Positions 17,196 to 25,594 of a DNA stretch of 64,000 nt are shown in pieces. The DNA is from Diacronema lutheri (taxonomy: Eukaryota > Haptophyta > Pavlovophyceae > Pavlovales > Pavlovaceae). Made by a program: the position numbers and the translations under genes. Positions within the stretch are counted from its first letter, which is position 1. Every line of letters begins with the position of its first letter. The notes under the pieces were generated by a model. The model did no database searches and had not been told where the DNA came from. It worked only from the letters and a program-made list of their open reading frames with translations. Location of the stretch: the NCBI GenBank assembly GCA_019448385.1, contig JAGTXO010000036.1, forward strand, positions 1 to 64,000, given 5' to 3'.

Positions 17196-18953
17196 CTAAC
17201 GGCTCGGCAAGGGGGGAACGGGGCCAGCCCGATTGCCTGACTCGTGCGCGCGCAGCTGGCCCGCCATGCGCCGAAACCAGCACGCGTGCGCGCGCATGTC
17301 GCCCGCCGCGTCCTCGGCTGCGTCGAGCGCGGCAAAGCCGGCAAAATCAGTGCGCGCGGTCGACGGACACGCGGCCTCAGACGCCTCGGCGTAGCTCAGG
17401 CCCGCGTGCGCGAGCTCGCGCTCGGGCGGTGCCGTCCTCCATCGGCTGAGCTGCGCGGACACGATCTGCGGGTGGACCACGATCTGCGGGTGGAGCGGCG
17501 CGGCAGACGGCGCGGCGCACAAGGCCGCCGGCCAATCGTGCTCGCCGTCGGCCGCCGTCGCGCCCTCGCCCTCGCCCTCGCCCTCACCCTCGCGCACGGG
17601 CGAGCCGAGCGGTGCCGCCTCGTCGAGCGGCACCGGCTCGCTCTCCGAGCCGATCTCGGCGTTGCCGCCGTCCGCGCACGCCGCGCTCGGCTCCGCGCCG
17701 TGCGCCGCCGCCACGTCCATCGGCGCGGCGAGCTCCGCCGAGTCGGCGCCCGCGTCCGCGTCGCGCTCGCCATCGCCGCGCGCGCACGGCGGGCCCGTCG
17801 GCGGGCGGTCGCCGCTCGTCGCATGCGCACGAACGCATGTCGCCTTGCGCCACGCGGCGGCCACAGCGGCTGCCGCGGTCGCGGTGGTGGCGGCGGCGGC
17901 GGCCGCCTTTGCGGCGGCGTCAGGCGCGGCGCTCGCGACGACGTCGGCGGTCAAAAGTTGCGCCAAGCTGAGCGACGCGCGGTGCACCGCCTGGCGCGAC
18001 GCGTCGGCGGGCGGCGCGCGCTCGGTAAGCGGCAGCACGCCTCCGCCTCCACCGGCGGGCGCGAGCAGCATGCTGGCGTAGGTGCCAATGCCGCCGCGCG
18101 TGGCGAGGCCATTGTCATTCTTTCCGCTCGGCGCATGGCACTTGGCTCGCATGGTGCTGGGCTGGTGATGCTGCGTCGCCTCTGATGAAACCTCCGACGA
18201 GATGGCCGTGCGCATGCCGCTCCCCATCGCTGCGCCAAAGAGCGCGGCCGCGAGCGGCAGCCGGCCGTCGCGCAGCAGCGCCGAGTGCAGCTCGCGCAGC
18301 GCGCCGTTTGGCTCGACCTCGCATGCGGCGCGCGCGTGCCCGCCGGCGGCGAAGCGGCGCTCGACGAGCAGCGCAAGCGAAAGCGCCTGCTCCGGCGTGC
18401 GCGCGCAGCTGTTCGCAAGGTAGTCGACAAACTCGGCCGCCATGTCGGCGCCCAGCAGCGACGCGAGCGCGCGGGCGCGCGCACGAATCATGCTCATCGC
18501 GCTCAGCACGCCGGCGGCGTCGGCGGGCGGCGCTTCGGCCTGCGCCACGCAGACCGGCACGACGGCCGGTGCGGGTGCCGTCGCCGCTCGCATTGCGATG
18601 GCAACGGGCAGCGAGCCGACCGACGAGATGACATGCGATGGGACGACCACCCCGGTGATGCTCGCGGTCTGCGCCGCCTCCGCTTCGCGCGCGGCGGCGG
18701 CCAGACTCTCGCGCCTGGCCTTCTTGCGCATCATGTAGGCCTTTTGCGACATGTTGTGCTTCTGCCGCCGCTGCTCGATCCAGTCGTCATCGCACGGCTT
18801 AGCCGAGGACGGCGGCGCCTGCCTTTCCGGCGGGAGTACCGCCTCGATGGGCGGCGCTCCTTGAGGCGCCTCAAGGGGCGGAGACATCTCCGCCTCAAGG
18901 GGTGCCCCCTCAAGGGGTGGAGACGGCGCCTCTCCGGGCGGAGACGGCGCCAT
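17196..18953 (-). CDS. Possible bZIP-like regulatory protein
   Basis: 585 residues from the ATG at 18953. The N-terminus is Pro/Glu-rich with repeated SPPLE/PSPP blocks. At about residues 55-95, WIEQRRQKHNMSQKAYMMRK followed by KARRESLAAAAREAEAAQ resembles a basic region (N-x2-Q-x-A-x3-RKK) leading into a short helix, as in YAP-type bZIPs, but clear leucine heptads are lacking. A helical block (about 160-255: ASLLGADMAAEFVDYLAN, EQALSLALLVERRFAAGG) follows. The C-terminal half is low-complexity with an (EG)5 run at about 17560-17590. Function unproven; a non-DNA-binding basic helix is equally possible. Convergent with the ALIX-like gene, 57 bp apart. Confidence 0.45.
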   Translation of the reverse strand: MAPSPPGEAPSPPLEGAPLEAEMSPPLEAPQGAPPIEAVLPPERQAPPSSAKPCDDDWIEQRRQKHNMSQKAYMMRKKARRESLAAAAREAEAAQTASITGVVVPSHVISSVGSLPVAIAMRAATAPAPAVVPVCVAQAEAPPADAAGVLSAMSMIRARARALASLLGADMAAEFVDYLANSCARTPEQALSLALLVERRFAAGGHARAACEVEPNGALRELHSALLRDGRLPLAAALFGAAMGSGMRTAISSEVSSEATQHHQPSTMRAKCHAPSGKNDNGLATRGGIGTYASMLLAPAGGGGGVLPLTERAPPADASRQAVHRASLSLAQLLTADVVASAAPDAAAKAAAAAATTATAAAAVAAAWRKATCVRAHATSGDRPPTGPPCARGDGERDADAGADSAELAAPMDVAAAHGAEPSAACADGGNAEIGSESEPVPLDEAAPLGSPVREGEGEGEGEGATAADGEHDWPAALCAAPSAAPLHPQIVVHPQIVSAQLSRWRTAPPERELAHAGLSYAEASEAACPSTARTDFAGFAALDAAEDAAGDMRAHACWFRRMAGQLRAHESGNRAGPVPPLPSR

Positions 18954-19237
18954 GGGCACCAAAAATTGATGGCAGTCTTTCTCAGTGAGCGTCCGGTGCG
19001 ACTCCGGAGGCGCGTGCGCCAGCCTTGGGCGCGAGCTCGGCGACGGGCGCGGCGCAGAGGGGCGCGTCGGTGAAATCGCACGAGCCCGCGCATAGGTGCG
19101 CGCCTTACGCCGACCGCCATTCCGGGCGCACGTGGACGAGGCGTGCCAGGCGCGGTCTCGGAGCGCGTGCAGCCAAGACAACGCAGCTGACTGACTGACT
19201 GGCCCGTCGATTGGCGGCCAGTTTTCAAACGATACGA
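18954..19237. promoter_or_regulatory. Divergent promoter region
   Basis: 284 bp between opposed ATGs, the longest divergent spacer seen here. It contains CAAAAATTGATGGCAGTC (about 18959-18976), a doublet GACTGACTGACTGG (about 19189-19202) and AGTTTTCAAACGATACGAAT just before the right-hand gene. In-frame extensions into it from both sides lack ATGs. Confidence 0.45.
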
Positions 19238-21688
19238 ATGCTGGCCAGCTCGTCGGCGAGAAGCGCACACGACGCGGATGATGGGGAGGATGGGCGCGCG
19301 ACCGGCCCGGCGCGCGCGCAGCTAGCGCATCTTCAGCCGTTCATAGCCAAACTTGACGCTCTCGAGCTCGACAACGCCGCGCTGAGCGAGCGCGTCGCGC
19401 ACGCAGAGCGCGACGAGGCGCACTGGCGGGCGCGCGCGGCCGAGGCGGCGCGCGAGGCGCGCGAGGCGGAAGTGTGGGCTGAGTGCGACGTGGTTCGGCT
19501 GCGCGAGGAGCGCGATGCGCACATGCGCGCGCTCCGCGACACCGAGCGCCTGTGGGCGGACGAGCTCGAGCTGAGCCGTGCCGAGCTCGCCGCGCTGCGC
19601 GAGCAGGTGGGCGCGCTGCTCGCGCAGCGCGACACGCTGAGCGGCCAGCTCGCCGTCGCGCTGACGGCGTCACGCTACGAGTACGCGGCACGCACCGAGT
19701 CGGCGCATGCTGAGCTCGTCGCGCTGCGCGAACGAACGCGCACGGCCGACGCGGAGCTGCTCGCGGCGCGGCAGGCGACCGAGGCGCGCATCGGCGCGCT
19801 CAGCGCCCAGCTCGCGTCCCTCTCGCAGCTGCTGCACACGGCGCAGGGGGACAACCACCGGCTCGTCGCCAAGTCGGTGAGCGAGCAGATGCTCCTCACT
19901 CAAGCCGTTCGCGAGGCCGAGGACCGCTGCTCGGCGCTCAGCGCTGAACGGCGCACGGCCGCCGACGCGGCCGCCGCCGCGCGGCGTGAGGCCGAGGCGG
20001 CGGCGGGTGCGCAGCTCTCGCGCGTGCGCGAGGAGCAGCGCGTTGCCGTCGAGATGCTCACGCAGGAGTATGTCACAAAGCAGCGCGCGCTGCACGACAA
20101 GCTCGAGCGCGCGCTCGCCGAGGCGGAGGGCGCCGCGGCCGAGACACGCAGCGTGACGGACGAGGCCGCGCGGCTTCGGTTGGCGCTCGAACGCCAGTGG
20201 GCGCTCGGCAGGCCAACGGCGGCGGGAGGAGCGGGCGGGGGCGCGGGCGGGGGCGCGGGCGGGGGCGCGGGCGTGCTCGCTGGCGGGCTGCGCGGCGGCG
20301 CCGCCGCCGTCGCCGCGGGCAGGCTCGCGGCCGCTCTGTCGGCGGAGGAGGAGGTGCAGACACTGCGTGCAGACAATGAGCGACTGCGTCGCGAGCTCAA
20401 CGCCGCCGCACGCGTGGATCGCGCGGCGGCGGCAGCGGAGGCCGACGCGGCGCGGCTCTCGCGCGCCAATGCGGGCCTCGAGGCCGAACTCGCCGCGCAA
20501 AAGGGGCTCGTCGCCGCGCTCAACGCGCGGCTGGACGAAAACGCCTCGCGCGCGGCCGTGCCGCCGCCGAAGCCCGCGCTCGCGAGCCCCTGCGCGCCCG
20601 ACGCGCGGTACGGCGGCGCAGCGGGCGGCGTTGCTGGCAGTTGCGGCGCATTCGCGACGCCGACGGCCGCCGTTCCGGCCAAGCACGCCGCCAGCCGGGG
20701 CGGCCCGGCGTGCGCGCACGAGGGGACAGCCGGCGCGCAACGCCACGCCGCGCCTGCTGCGCCAGCGTCCGCGCGAGGCGCCATGGCCGACGCGAACGGC
20801 GCGGAGCTGCGCGCGGAGCTGTTCGGTGCACTCGCCGCCGCGGCCGACGCGAGCGAGCTCGCAGCGAGCATATCGCGCGAGAGCATGCAGATCGCGGCCG
20901 CAGCAACGCTGCGCGCACAACGCGCGGAGGAGGCGATGGCAGCGGCCGAGTTGCGCCTACCCGCGCTCAGCGCGGCCGGCGGCGGCGCGGCCGGCGCGGC
21001 GCAGCCGCAGTGGCAGCAGCGGCGCGAGGCGGCCAAGGGGTCCCACGCGCCGCCGGCCGACCAGACGGTTGCGCGCGTGCGCGAGCTGGAAGGCGCGTTG
21101 CGAACGGCCGCGCGGCGCGCGCTCGTGCGCGACGCGGAGGGCCACGCCGAGCTGCGCGTCCTGTGCGCGGCGCTCATGGAGGCGGAGCTGCACCTCGAGC
21201 GCGAGCGAGACGGCCGGCACGGCGCATTCGCGTCGCCGCGTGCGCACCGGCCGCTCATCCGCCATCCTGCCGCACGCCTGTCGCGGCGCGCGCCGTCTGA
21301 CGCGGTGGCGGACGCGCCGCATGCTATTGGCGACGTGGCGCGCGACCAACGGCCGCACTGGCCGCTTCCAACGCACGCTGCCGAGCCGCTGCCCGCGGGC
21401 GGCTTTGCGGACGCTGCGCGCCTTCTCCCGATGAGCACCGCCGCGCTTGGCGCGCCCGCGCTGCAGCGGCGGGCGGAGCCTCGGCCCGTCGATGCGCGCG
21501 CTCCGCTCGGCGATGACGAGCCGCGCGTCTTTCGCGCGCTGGGTGTTGAGCAACCGTGGGCCACGCCCGGGACGATGCGACGGCGCGCGCGAGAGGCGGC
21601 GGCGGGACGCCTTGCCCTGAACGCCGAGCACGAGCGCGCCAGCTGTGCGAGGCGCCCGGTCGTGGCCGTTGGCGTGGCCGCACGATGA
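19238..21688 (+). CDS. Coiled-coil protein of unknown function
   Basis: 816 residues, single exon. Residues about 30-320 are a nearly continuous heptad-rich coiled coil (LDALELDNAALSERVAHAER; LREQVGALLAQRDTLSGQL; AQLASLSQLLHTAQGDNHRL), interrupted by a Gly-Ala run encoded at about 20220-20290 (GGGAGGGAGGGAG). Coiled coil resumes at about 375-440. The C-terminal half is Ala-rich with short helices (RVRELEGALRTAARRALVRD). This could be a centrosomal, basal-body or golgin-like scaffold, but I cannot name a family. No signal peptide or membrane span. Confidence 0.7.
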   Translation: MLASSSARSAHDADDGEDGRATGPARAQLAHLQPFIAKLDALELDNAALSERVAHAERDEAHWRARAAEAAREAREAEVWAECDVVRLREERDAHMRALRDTERLWADELELSRAELAALREQVGALLAQRDTLSGQLAVALTASRYEYAARTESAHAELVALRERTRTADAELLAARQATEARIGALSAQLASLSQLLHTAQGDNHRLVAKSVSEQMLLTQAVREAEDRCSALSAERRTAADAAAAARREAEAAAGAQLSRVREEQRVAVEMLTQEYVTKQRALHDKLERALAEAEGAAAETRSVTDEAARLRLALERQWALGRPTAAGGAGGGAGGGAGGGAGVLAGGLRGGAAAVAAGRLAAALSAEEEVQTLRADNERLRRELNAAARVDRAAAAAEADAARLSRANAGLEAELAAQKGLVAALNARLDENASRAAVPPPKPALASPCAPDARYGGAAGGVAGSCGAFATPTAAVPAKHAASRGGPACAHEGTAGAQRHAAPAAPASARGAMADANGAELRAELFGALAAAADASELAASISRESMQIAAAATLRAQRAEEAMAAAELRLPALSAAGGGAAGAAQPQWQQRREAAKGSHAPPADQTVARVRELEGALRTAARRALVRDAEGHAELRVLCAALMEAELHLERERDGRHGAFASPRAHRPLIRHPAARLSRRAPSDAVADAPHAIGDVARDQRPHWPLPTHAAEPLPAGGFADAARLLPMSTAALGAPALQRRAEPRPVDARAPLGDDEPRVFRALGVEQPWATPGTMRRRAREAAAGRLALNAEHERASCARRPVVAVGVAAR

Positions 21689-21851
21689 CGAGGGTCGACA
21701 GCCCGGTCTGAGATTACAGTCAAACCGGCCTGATCATGACGGATCATCATGCCCGGCCTGATCTCCCCGGGGAGAGGGCGCCGCCCGCTTCGAAACCCTC
21801 ACCATCAGTGCAAGTGCGTCGTTGGATCGTGATGGCTCGCCCGCAGCGCGC

Positions 21852-22513
21852 CTAGTTGGTTGGCTTGAACGTGGTGCTCTGTGGCAGTCCGGGCATGGCG
21901 CCGCAGTCGAGCCGGTGAGGCGAGCGCGTGAGCGGCGCGCGCGACGCGCGCAGTAAAGTGGGCGTGCCATGCGCTGCGCACCTGCACGAGCACGCCCTTC
22001 ACCTTGGGCACGCTGTTGAGCATCGCGCTCTTGCCGAAGAAGGGCGAGGTCTCGCGCATCTGGAAGCCGCAAAGGGGTACGCACAGCGCGCGAGGAGTCG
22101 CGTGAGGCACAGGCGGGGCGGGCGAGTGGCAAGTGGCAACCCGCCCCCCCCCCCCCCCCCCCCCCGCTCCCCACCCACACCCCACCCCACACGTGCGCGC
22201 GCGGCTTAGCGCGGCGCGCGCCGCAACGCGGCCGAATGTGCACCTCCGCGAAGGTCGGCGAGGGCTTCTTGTCCTTCTTCCATGCCTCGCACGTGCCCTC
22301 GGGCGCCGGGCAGCGCACGAACTCGGGCAGGCCCGCCTCGGCTGGCTGCGCGCTGGTCGCGAGGGCCGCGAGGCCGGCGAACGCAGCGAACGCAGCCTCA
22401 CGGCGGCCAAGCGACATCTGCACCTGCGACGACGGCGCGCGCGCCTTCACCATCGGCACGTTGAACGCCGACGCGCACGCGAGGAGGACAAACGCGAGGA
22501 AGACGCGCAGCAT
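21852..22513 (-). CDS. Small thylakoid-lumen-type protein, three exons
   Basis: 124 residues after splicing exons 22513-22244, 22059-21982 and 21878-21852; both introns are phase 0 (GTGCAC...TTCCAG, 184 bp; GTGCGC...CCACAG, 103 bp). The N-terminus is layered: signal peptide MLRVFLAFVLLACASAF with the ASAF cleavage context of red-lineage complex plastids; a Ser/Arg transit region; then RREAAFAAFAGLAALATSA with twin Arg and AEA, as in Tat-routed lumen proteins. The mature part is only about 64 residues (GLPEFVRCPAPEGTC, FFGKSAMLNSVPKVKGV). I do not recognise the family; a small photosystem-associated lumen subunit would fit. The last exon codes for only eight residues, so the C-terminus is less certain. 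Confidence 0.65.
22144..22165. repeat. Poly-C tract (22 C) in an intron
   Basis: Uninterrupted C run on the + strand, G-rich on the sense strand of the lumen-type gene, inside its first intron. Confidence 0.9.
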
Positions 22514-22633
22514 TTCTGTAAATTATCCCGCCGGTACTTTCTCCGGTTACTTCCAACCAATCTTGGGAAGGCTCCGGACTGCGGCCCCTGCGACCGCCTC
22601 CTTCGAGGCGGCGGGGAAGGCGGACGAACGGGC
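22514..22633. promoter_or_regulatory. Divergent promoter with CCAAT box
   Basis: 120 bp between opposed ATGs, locally AT-rich (TTCTGTAAATTATCCC). A CCAAT pentamer at 22557-22561 is the only classical element visible. Confidence 0.5.
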
Positions 22634-23481
22634 ATGGCGACGCCGCAGCACGCGCGGCTGGCAGAGAGCGAGGCGGATGAGCCACGCACGCTCGCGCCCG
22701 CAGCTGCGCCGACAGGTTCGTCGGCCACGGGCGGCGCGAGCACCGGCTCGCCCCAGCGCGCGGACGAGGGCGGCGAGCCCTTGCCGCAGGTCGCCGTATT
22801 GCCCTCGGGCGAGATGGTGTACCTGAGCAAAGACAACCCATACGCGCGCACGTACGCAGAGCACGCCGACTCGAGCGGCCATGACGCCTCAGGTCGGCCA
22901 GGGGACGACCCATACGCCGTGCCCATCCCTCCCGCGCTGCTCGCCTCGTTTCAGCAGCCGATCATCCTCGAGCGGATGGGCCGCATCGTCAGGCTGCTCG
23001 CTATGTTTGACCTGGTGCGCGCCGCGGCGCCGCAGCCAATGCCGCGCCCTGGCCATCGCGCAGGCTCTCAGCTCCGTCACGCCCGCCTGTGTGCCGCGTC
23101 CGCCGCCGCGTCAATTGACTTCGCCGCGCGCAGATCTTCTCGCTGATGAACGTGCTTGCGCGCATGTGGCCCGCGGCGATCACGGCGATCATGGCCTATT
23201 GCGGCTACGTGGGAGCGCGCATGTTCCGGCGCGACCTCACGCGCGTGTACCTCTTCTACCTCGTTTTCATCGCCATCGTGCGCATCTCGGTGACAGTGCA
23301 TTGGGCAATGGTACCGGACGTATCGATGAGCGCGCAGGTCTTCCTCGTCATCTCCTCCATCCTGCAGCTCGTCATCGCGCACTTTGTCTGGCGCTTCTAC
23401 TCGCTGCTGCCCACCACCGAGGAGGAGTCGCGCTTTGTGCAGTTTGTTGCAGAGCACCAGTCGGGGCGCGGCCTTGTCTGA
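22634..23481 (+). CDS. Four-helix membrane protein, unknown function
   Basis: 242 residues from exons 22634-23014 and 23134-23481 (119-bp phase-0 intron, GTGCGC...GCGCAG). The N-terminal about 100 residues are soluble and Ser/Ala/Glu-rich. The rest is hydrophobic with about four spans: IVRLLAMFDLIFSLMNVLA (formed across the splice), AAITAIMAYCGYVGARMF, VYLFYLVFIAIVRISVTV and SAQVFLVISSILQLVIAHFV. It ends with a short cytosolic tail (EEESRFVQFVAEHQ). Layout resembles small tetraspanning endomembrane proteins, but no family motif is recognised. Confidence 0.7.
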
Positions 23482-23532
23482 CTTGGGGGCGAGACGCGAC
23501 ACTTCTCACGGAGGCGTCTAGGTTTGTTGGAT

Positions 23533-24139
23533 TCAATCGTCCCTGCCCGCAGCGTCCGCATCCGCCGCGAGGTCCGGCCGGCCCATCTTGAGACCTCCCG
23601 CGCTGCTTTCGGCCGAGGCCGCGGCCTTGGACTCGTCCGCTGCGACGGGAGCGGCGCCGCCCGTAGCCGCCGGCGCGGCTGGTGGCGGCGGCGGCGCGCC
23701 CTGCCGCGCAGCAGGCGGCGCTGCCGCGAGCGTCTCCTTGAGCGACTGCCCCGTCGCCTTCTCGACGGACGTGACGACCGTCAGACGGGTGGCCTCCGGC
23801 ACGCCGCGCACCGCCGCCGCCGCCTTGCTCACCGCGTCGCTTGCCGACTGCGCGGTCGCCTTGGCCTGGTCGACCGCGCCCGCGACCGCCTTGACGCGAG
23901 AGTCGACGGCCTTCTGCACCTGCGCGGCGGATGGCGGGCGGGTGGGCGGTGGGTGCGCGCCCGGCACGCGCGCGCGGGGTCTCTCGCGCCACCACCCGGC
24001 GGCCAGCCTTTGCGCGGCACGTACGCTTTGCGTGCGCTCGGTGATCGCACCCGAAACGGTCGTGGGCAGCTTTTCGATCTGCTTGGCGTAGAACGAGGCG
24101 GCGAAGCCAAGCGCCTCGCCGATGCCCACCGGCTTGGTG

Positions 24140-24196
<57 letters not shown>

Positions 24197-25494
24197 TTTG
24201 GCAGCAGCGCGCGTGCCTGCGGCGGAAGGTTGTCGCCCAGCTTGTCGCCCAGGCCGCGCAGCAGCGAGGCGCCCAGCTTGGACGGCTCAGGGAGCTCGGG
24301 CAGCTGCGGCAGCTTGCCACCCAAGCCCTCGCCAAGGCCGCTCAGCCCAGCGCGCAGCGCGTCGGTCTGGCCCGGCGGCGCCGCAGCCGGCGGCTTGCCA
24401 ACGACCGTCGGCGGCTTGCCAACGGCCGGCGGCGGCGGAGGCGACGGCGGCGCGCGGAAGAGCGTTGCAACCGAGTCGAACGGCGAGGCGGCCGGTTTGG
24501 CCGGCGACGGCGGCGGCCGGGCGGCCGCAGGCGGCGGCGCGCGCACCTGTGCGGGCTGCGCCGCGAACAGGCCGCCGAACGGCGAGGCGGCCGGTTTGGC
24601 CGGCGACGGCGGCGGCCGGGCGGCCGCAGGCGGCGGCGCGCGCACCTGTGCGGGCTGCGCCGCGAACAGGCCGCCGAACGGCGAGGCGGCCGGTTTGGCC
24701 GGCGACGGCGGCGGCCGGGCGGCCGCAGGCGGCGGCGCTCGCACCTGTGCGGGCTGCGCCCCGAACAGGCCGCCGAACGGCGAGGCGGCCGGCTTGGCCG
24801 GCGACGGCGGCGGCCGGGCGGCCGCAGGCGGCGGCGCGCGCACCTGTGCGGGCTGCGCCCCGAACAGGCCGCCAAACGGCGAGGCGGTCGGCTTGGAGGC
24901 GGGCTTCGGCGCCTCCGGCGCTTTGGCGGCGCGCACAGGCGCCGACGCGGGCGGCGAGCTGAAGAAGGCGAACGGAGACTTGGGCGGTGCTGGCGCGCGA
25001 GGCTTAGGCACCGCCGGTGCAGCCTGCGCCTGCTGCACCTTGGACTGTCCGCCGGCAAAGAGGCCGCCGCGCGCGGCTGAACGAGGCGATGTGGACGGCA
25101 GCACGCTCGCCGCCGAGCGCACAGCGCGCGGCGCGGGCGGCGGCGGCGCTGGGCGCGCGAGGCGGACCGCAGGCGGCGGCGGCGGCGGAGGCGGCATGCG
25201 CCGCGGCGGCGGTGGTGGCGGCGCGCGCCGCGGCGGCGGCGGCGGCGCGCTCTTCGTGACGGGCCGGGCCTGCGGCGCCGCCGCGCGCGGAGCTGTCGCC
25301 TCGCCCTTTTTGCCGAGCACCTTCTTCTGAGCGGGGCCACCAAAGTTGCCGCCGTAGCCGGACATCGCGACGGTCGAAGGCGCGCATGATCGCGCCACAC
25401 GCCCCGCCGGGGCGAGGATGCCGCCCGTGTATGCCTGCGCGGCCTGCAGGCAGAGCAGCAGCAGCGCCGCGCATCGCGCGCATCCCCGCGACAT
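23533..25494 (-). CDS. Secreted or plastid-targeted proline-rich repeat protein
   Basis: Signal peptide MSRGCARCAALLLLCLQAAQA, then long Pro-rich runs including a (P)20-type stretch at about 24141-24195. The middle has four 33-residue repeats (units SPFGGLFGAQPAQVRAPPPA...) encoded by 99-bp DNA repeats. The C-terminal about 200 residues are different: amphipathic helices (EALGFAASFYAKQIEKL, VQKAVDSRVKAVAGAVDQAK, ATAQSASDAVSKAAAAV) like apolipoprotein- or LEA-type helices. A 105-bp phase-0 intron is likely at 23920-24024 (GTACGT...GCGCAG); it is open in frame, so retained (653 aa) and spliced (618 aa) forms both translate. Function unknown; cell-wall, scale or plastid-envelope roles would be guesses. 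Confidence 0.65.
24481..24876. repeat. Four 99-bp coding tandem repeats
   Basis: Units start at 24481, 24580, 24679 and 24778; a diverged fifth begins at 24877. Copies are almost identical (a few substitutions), implying recent expansion or homogenisation. Confidence 0.95.
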
Positions 25495-25594
25495 GGCCGG
25501 CGGCAGACCCGCGGGAATTAATGCCGAGCGAAATTAAAACCGGGGCCGGTGAGACCGTGAGACGGTGAGAGGCGAGCCGAGCCCCTTGGGCAGC

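Noticed and set aside
17196-18953. Confident bZIP transcription factor call
   Set aside because: The basic patch is suggestive, but no leucine zipper heptads follow, so it is kept as a possibility only.
18954-19268. 105-residue N-terminal extension of the bZIP-like protein
   Set aside because: No conserved content and it overlaps the divergent promoter and start of the coiled-coil gene; the ATG at 18953 is preferred.
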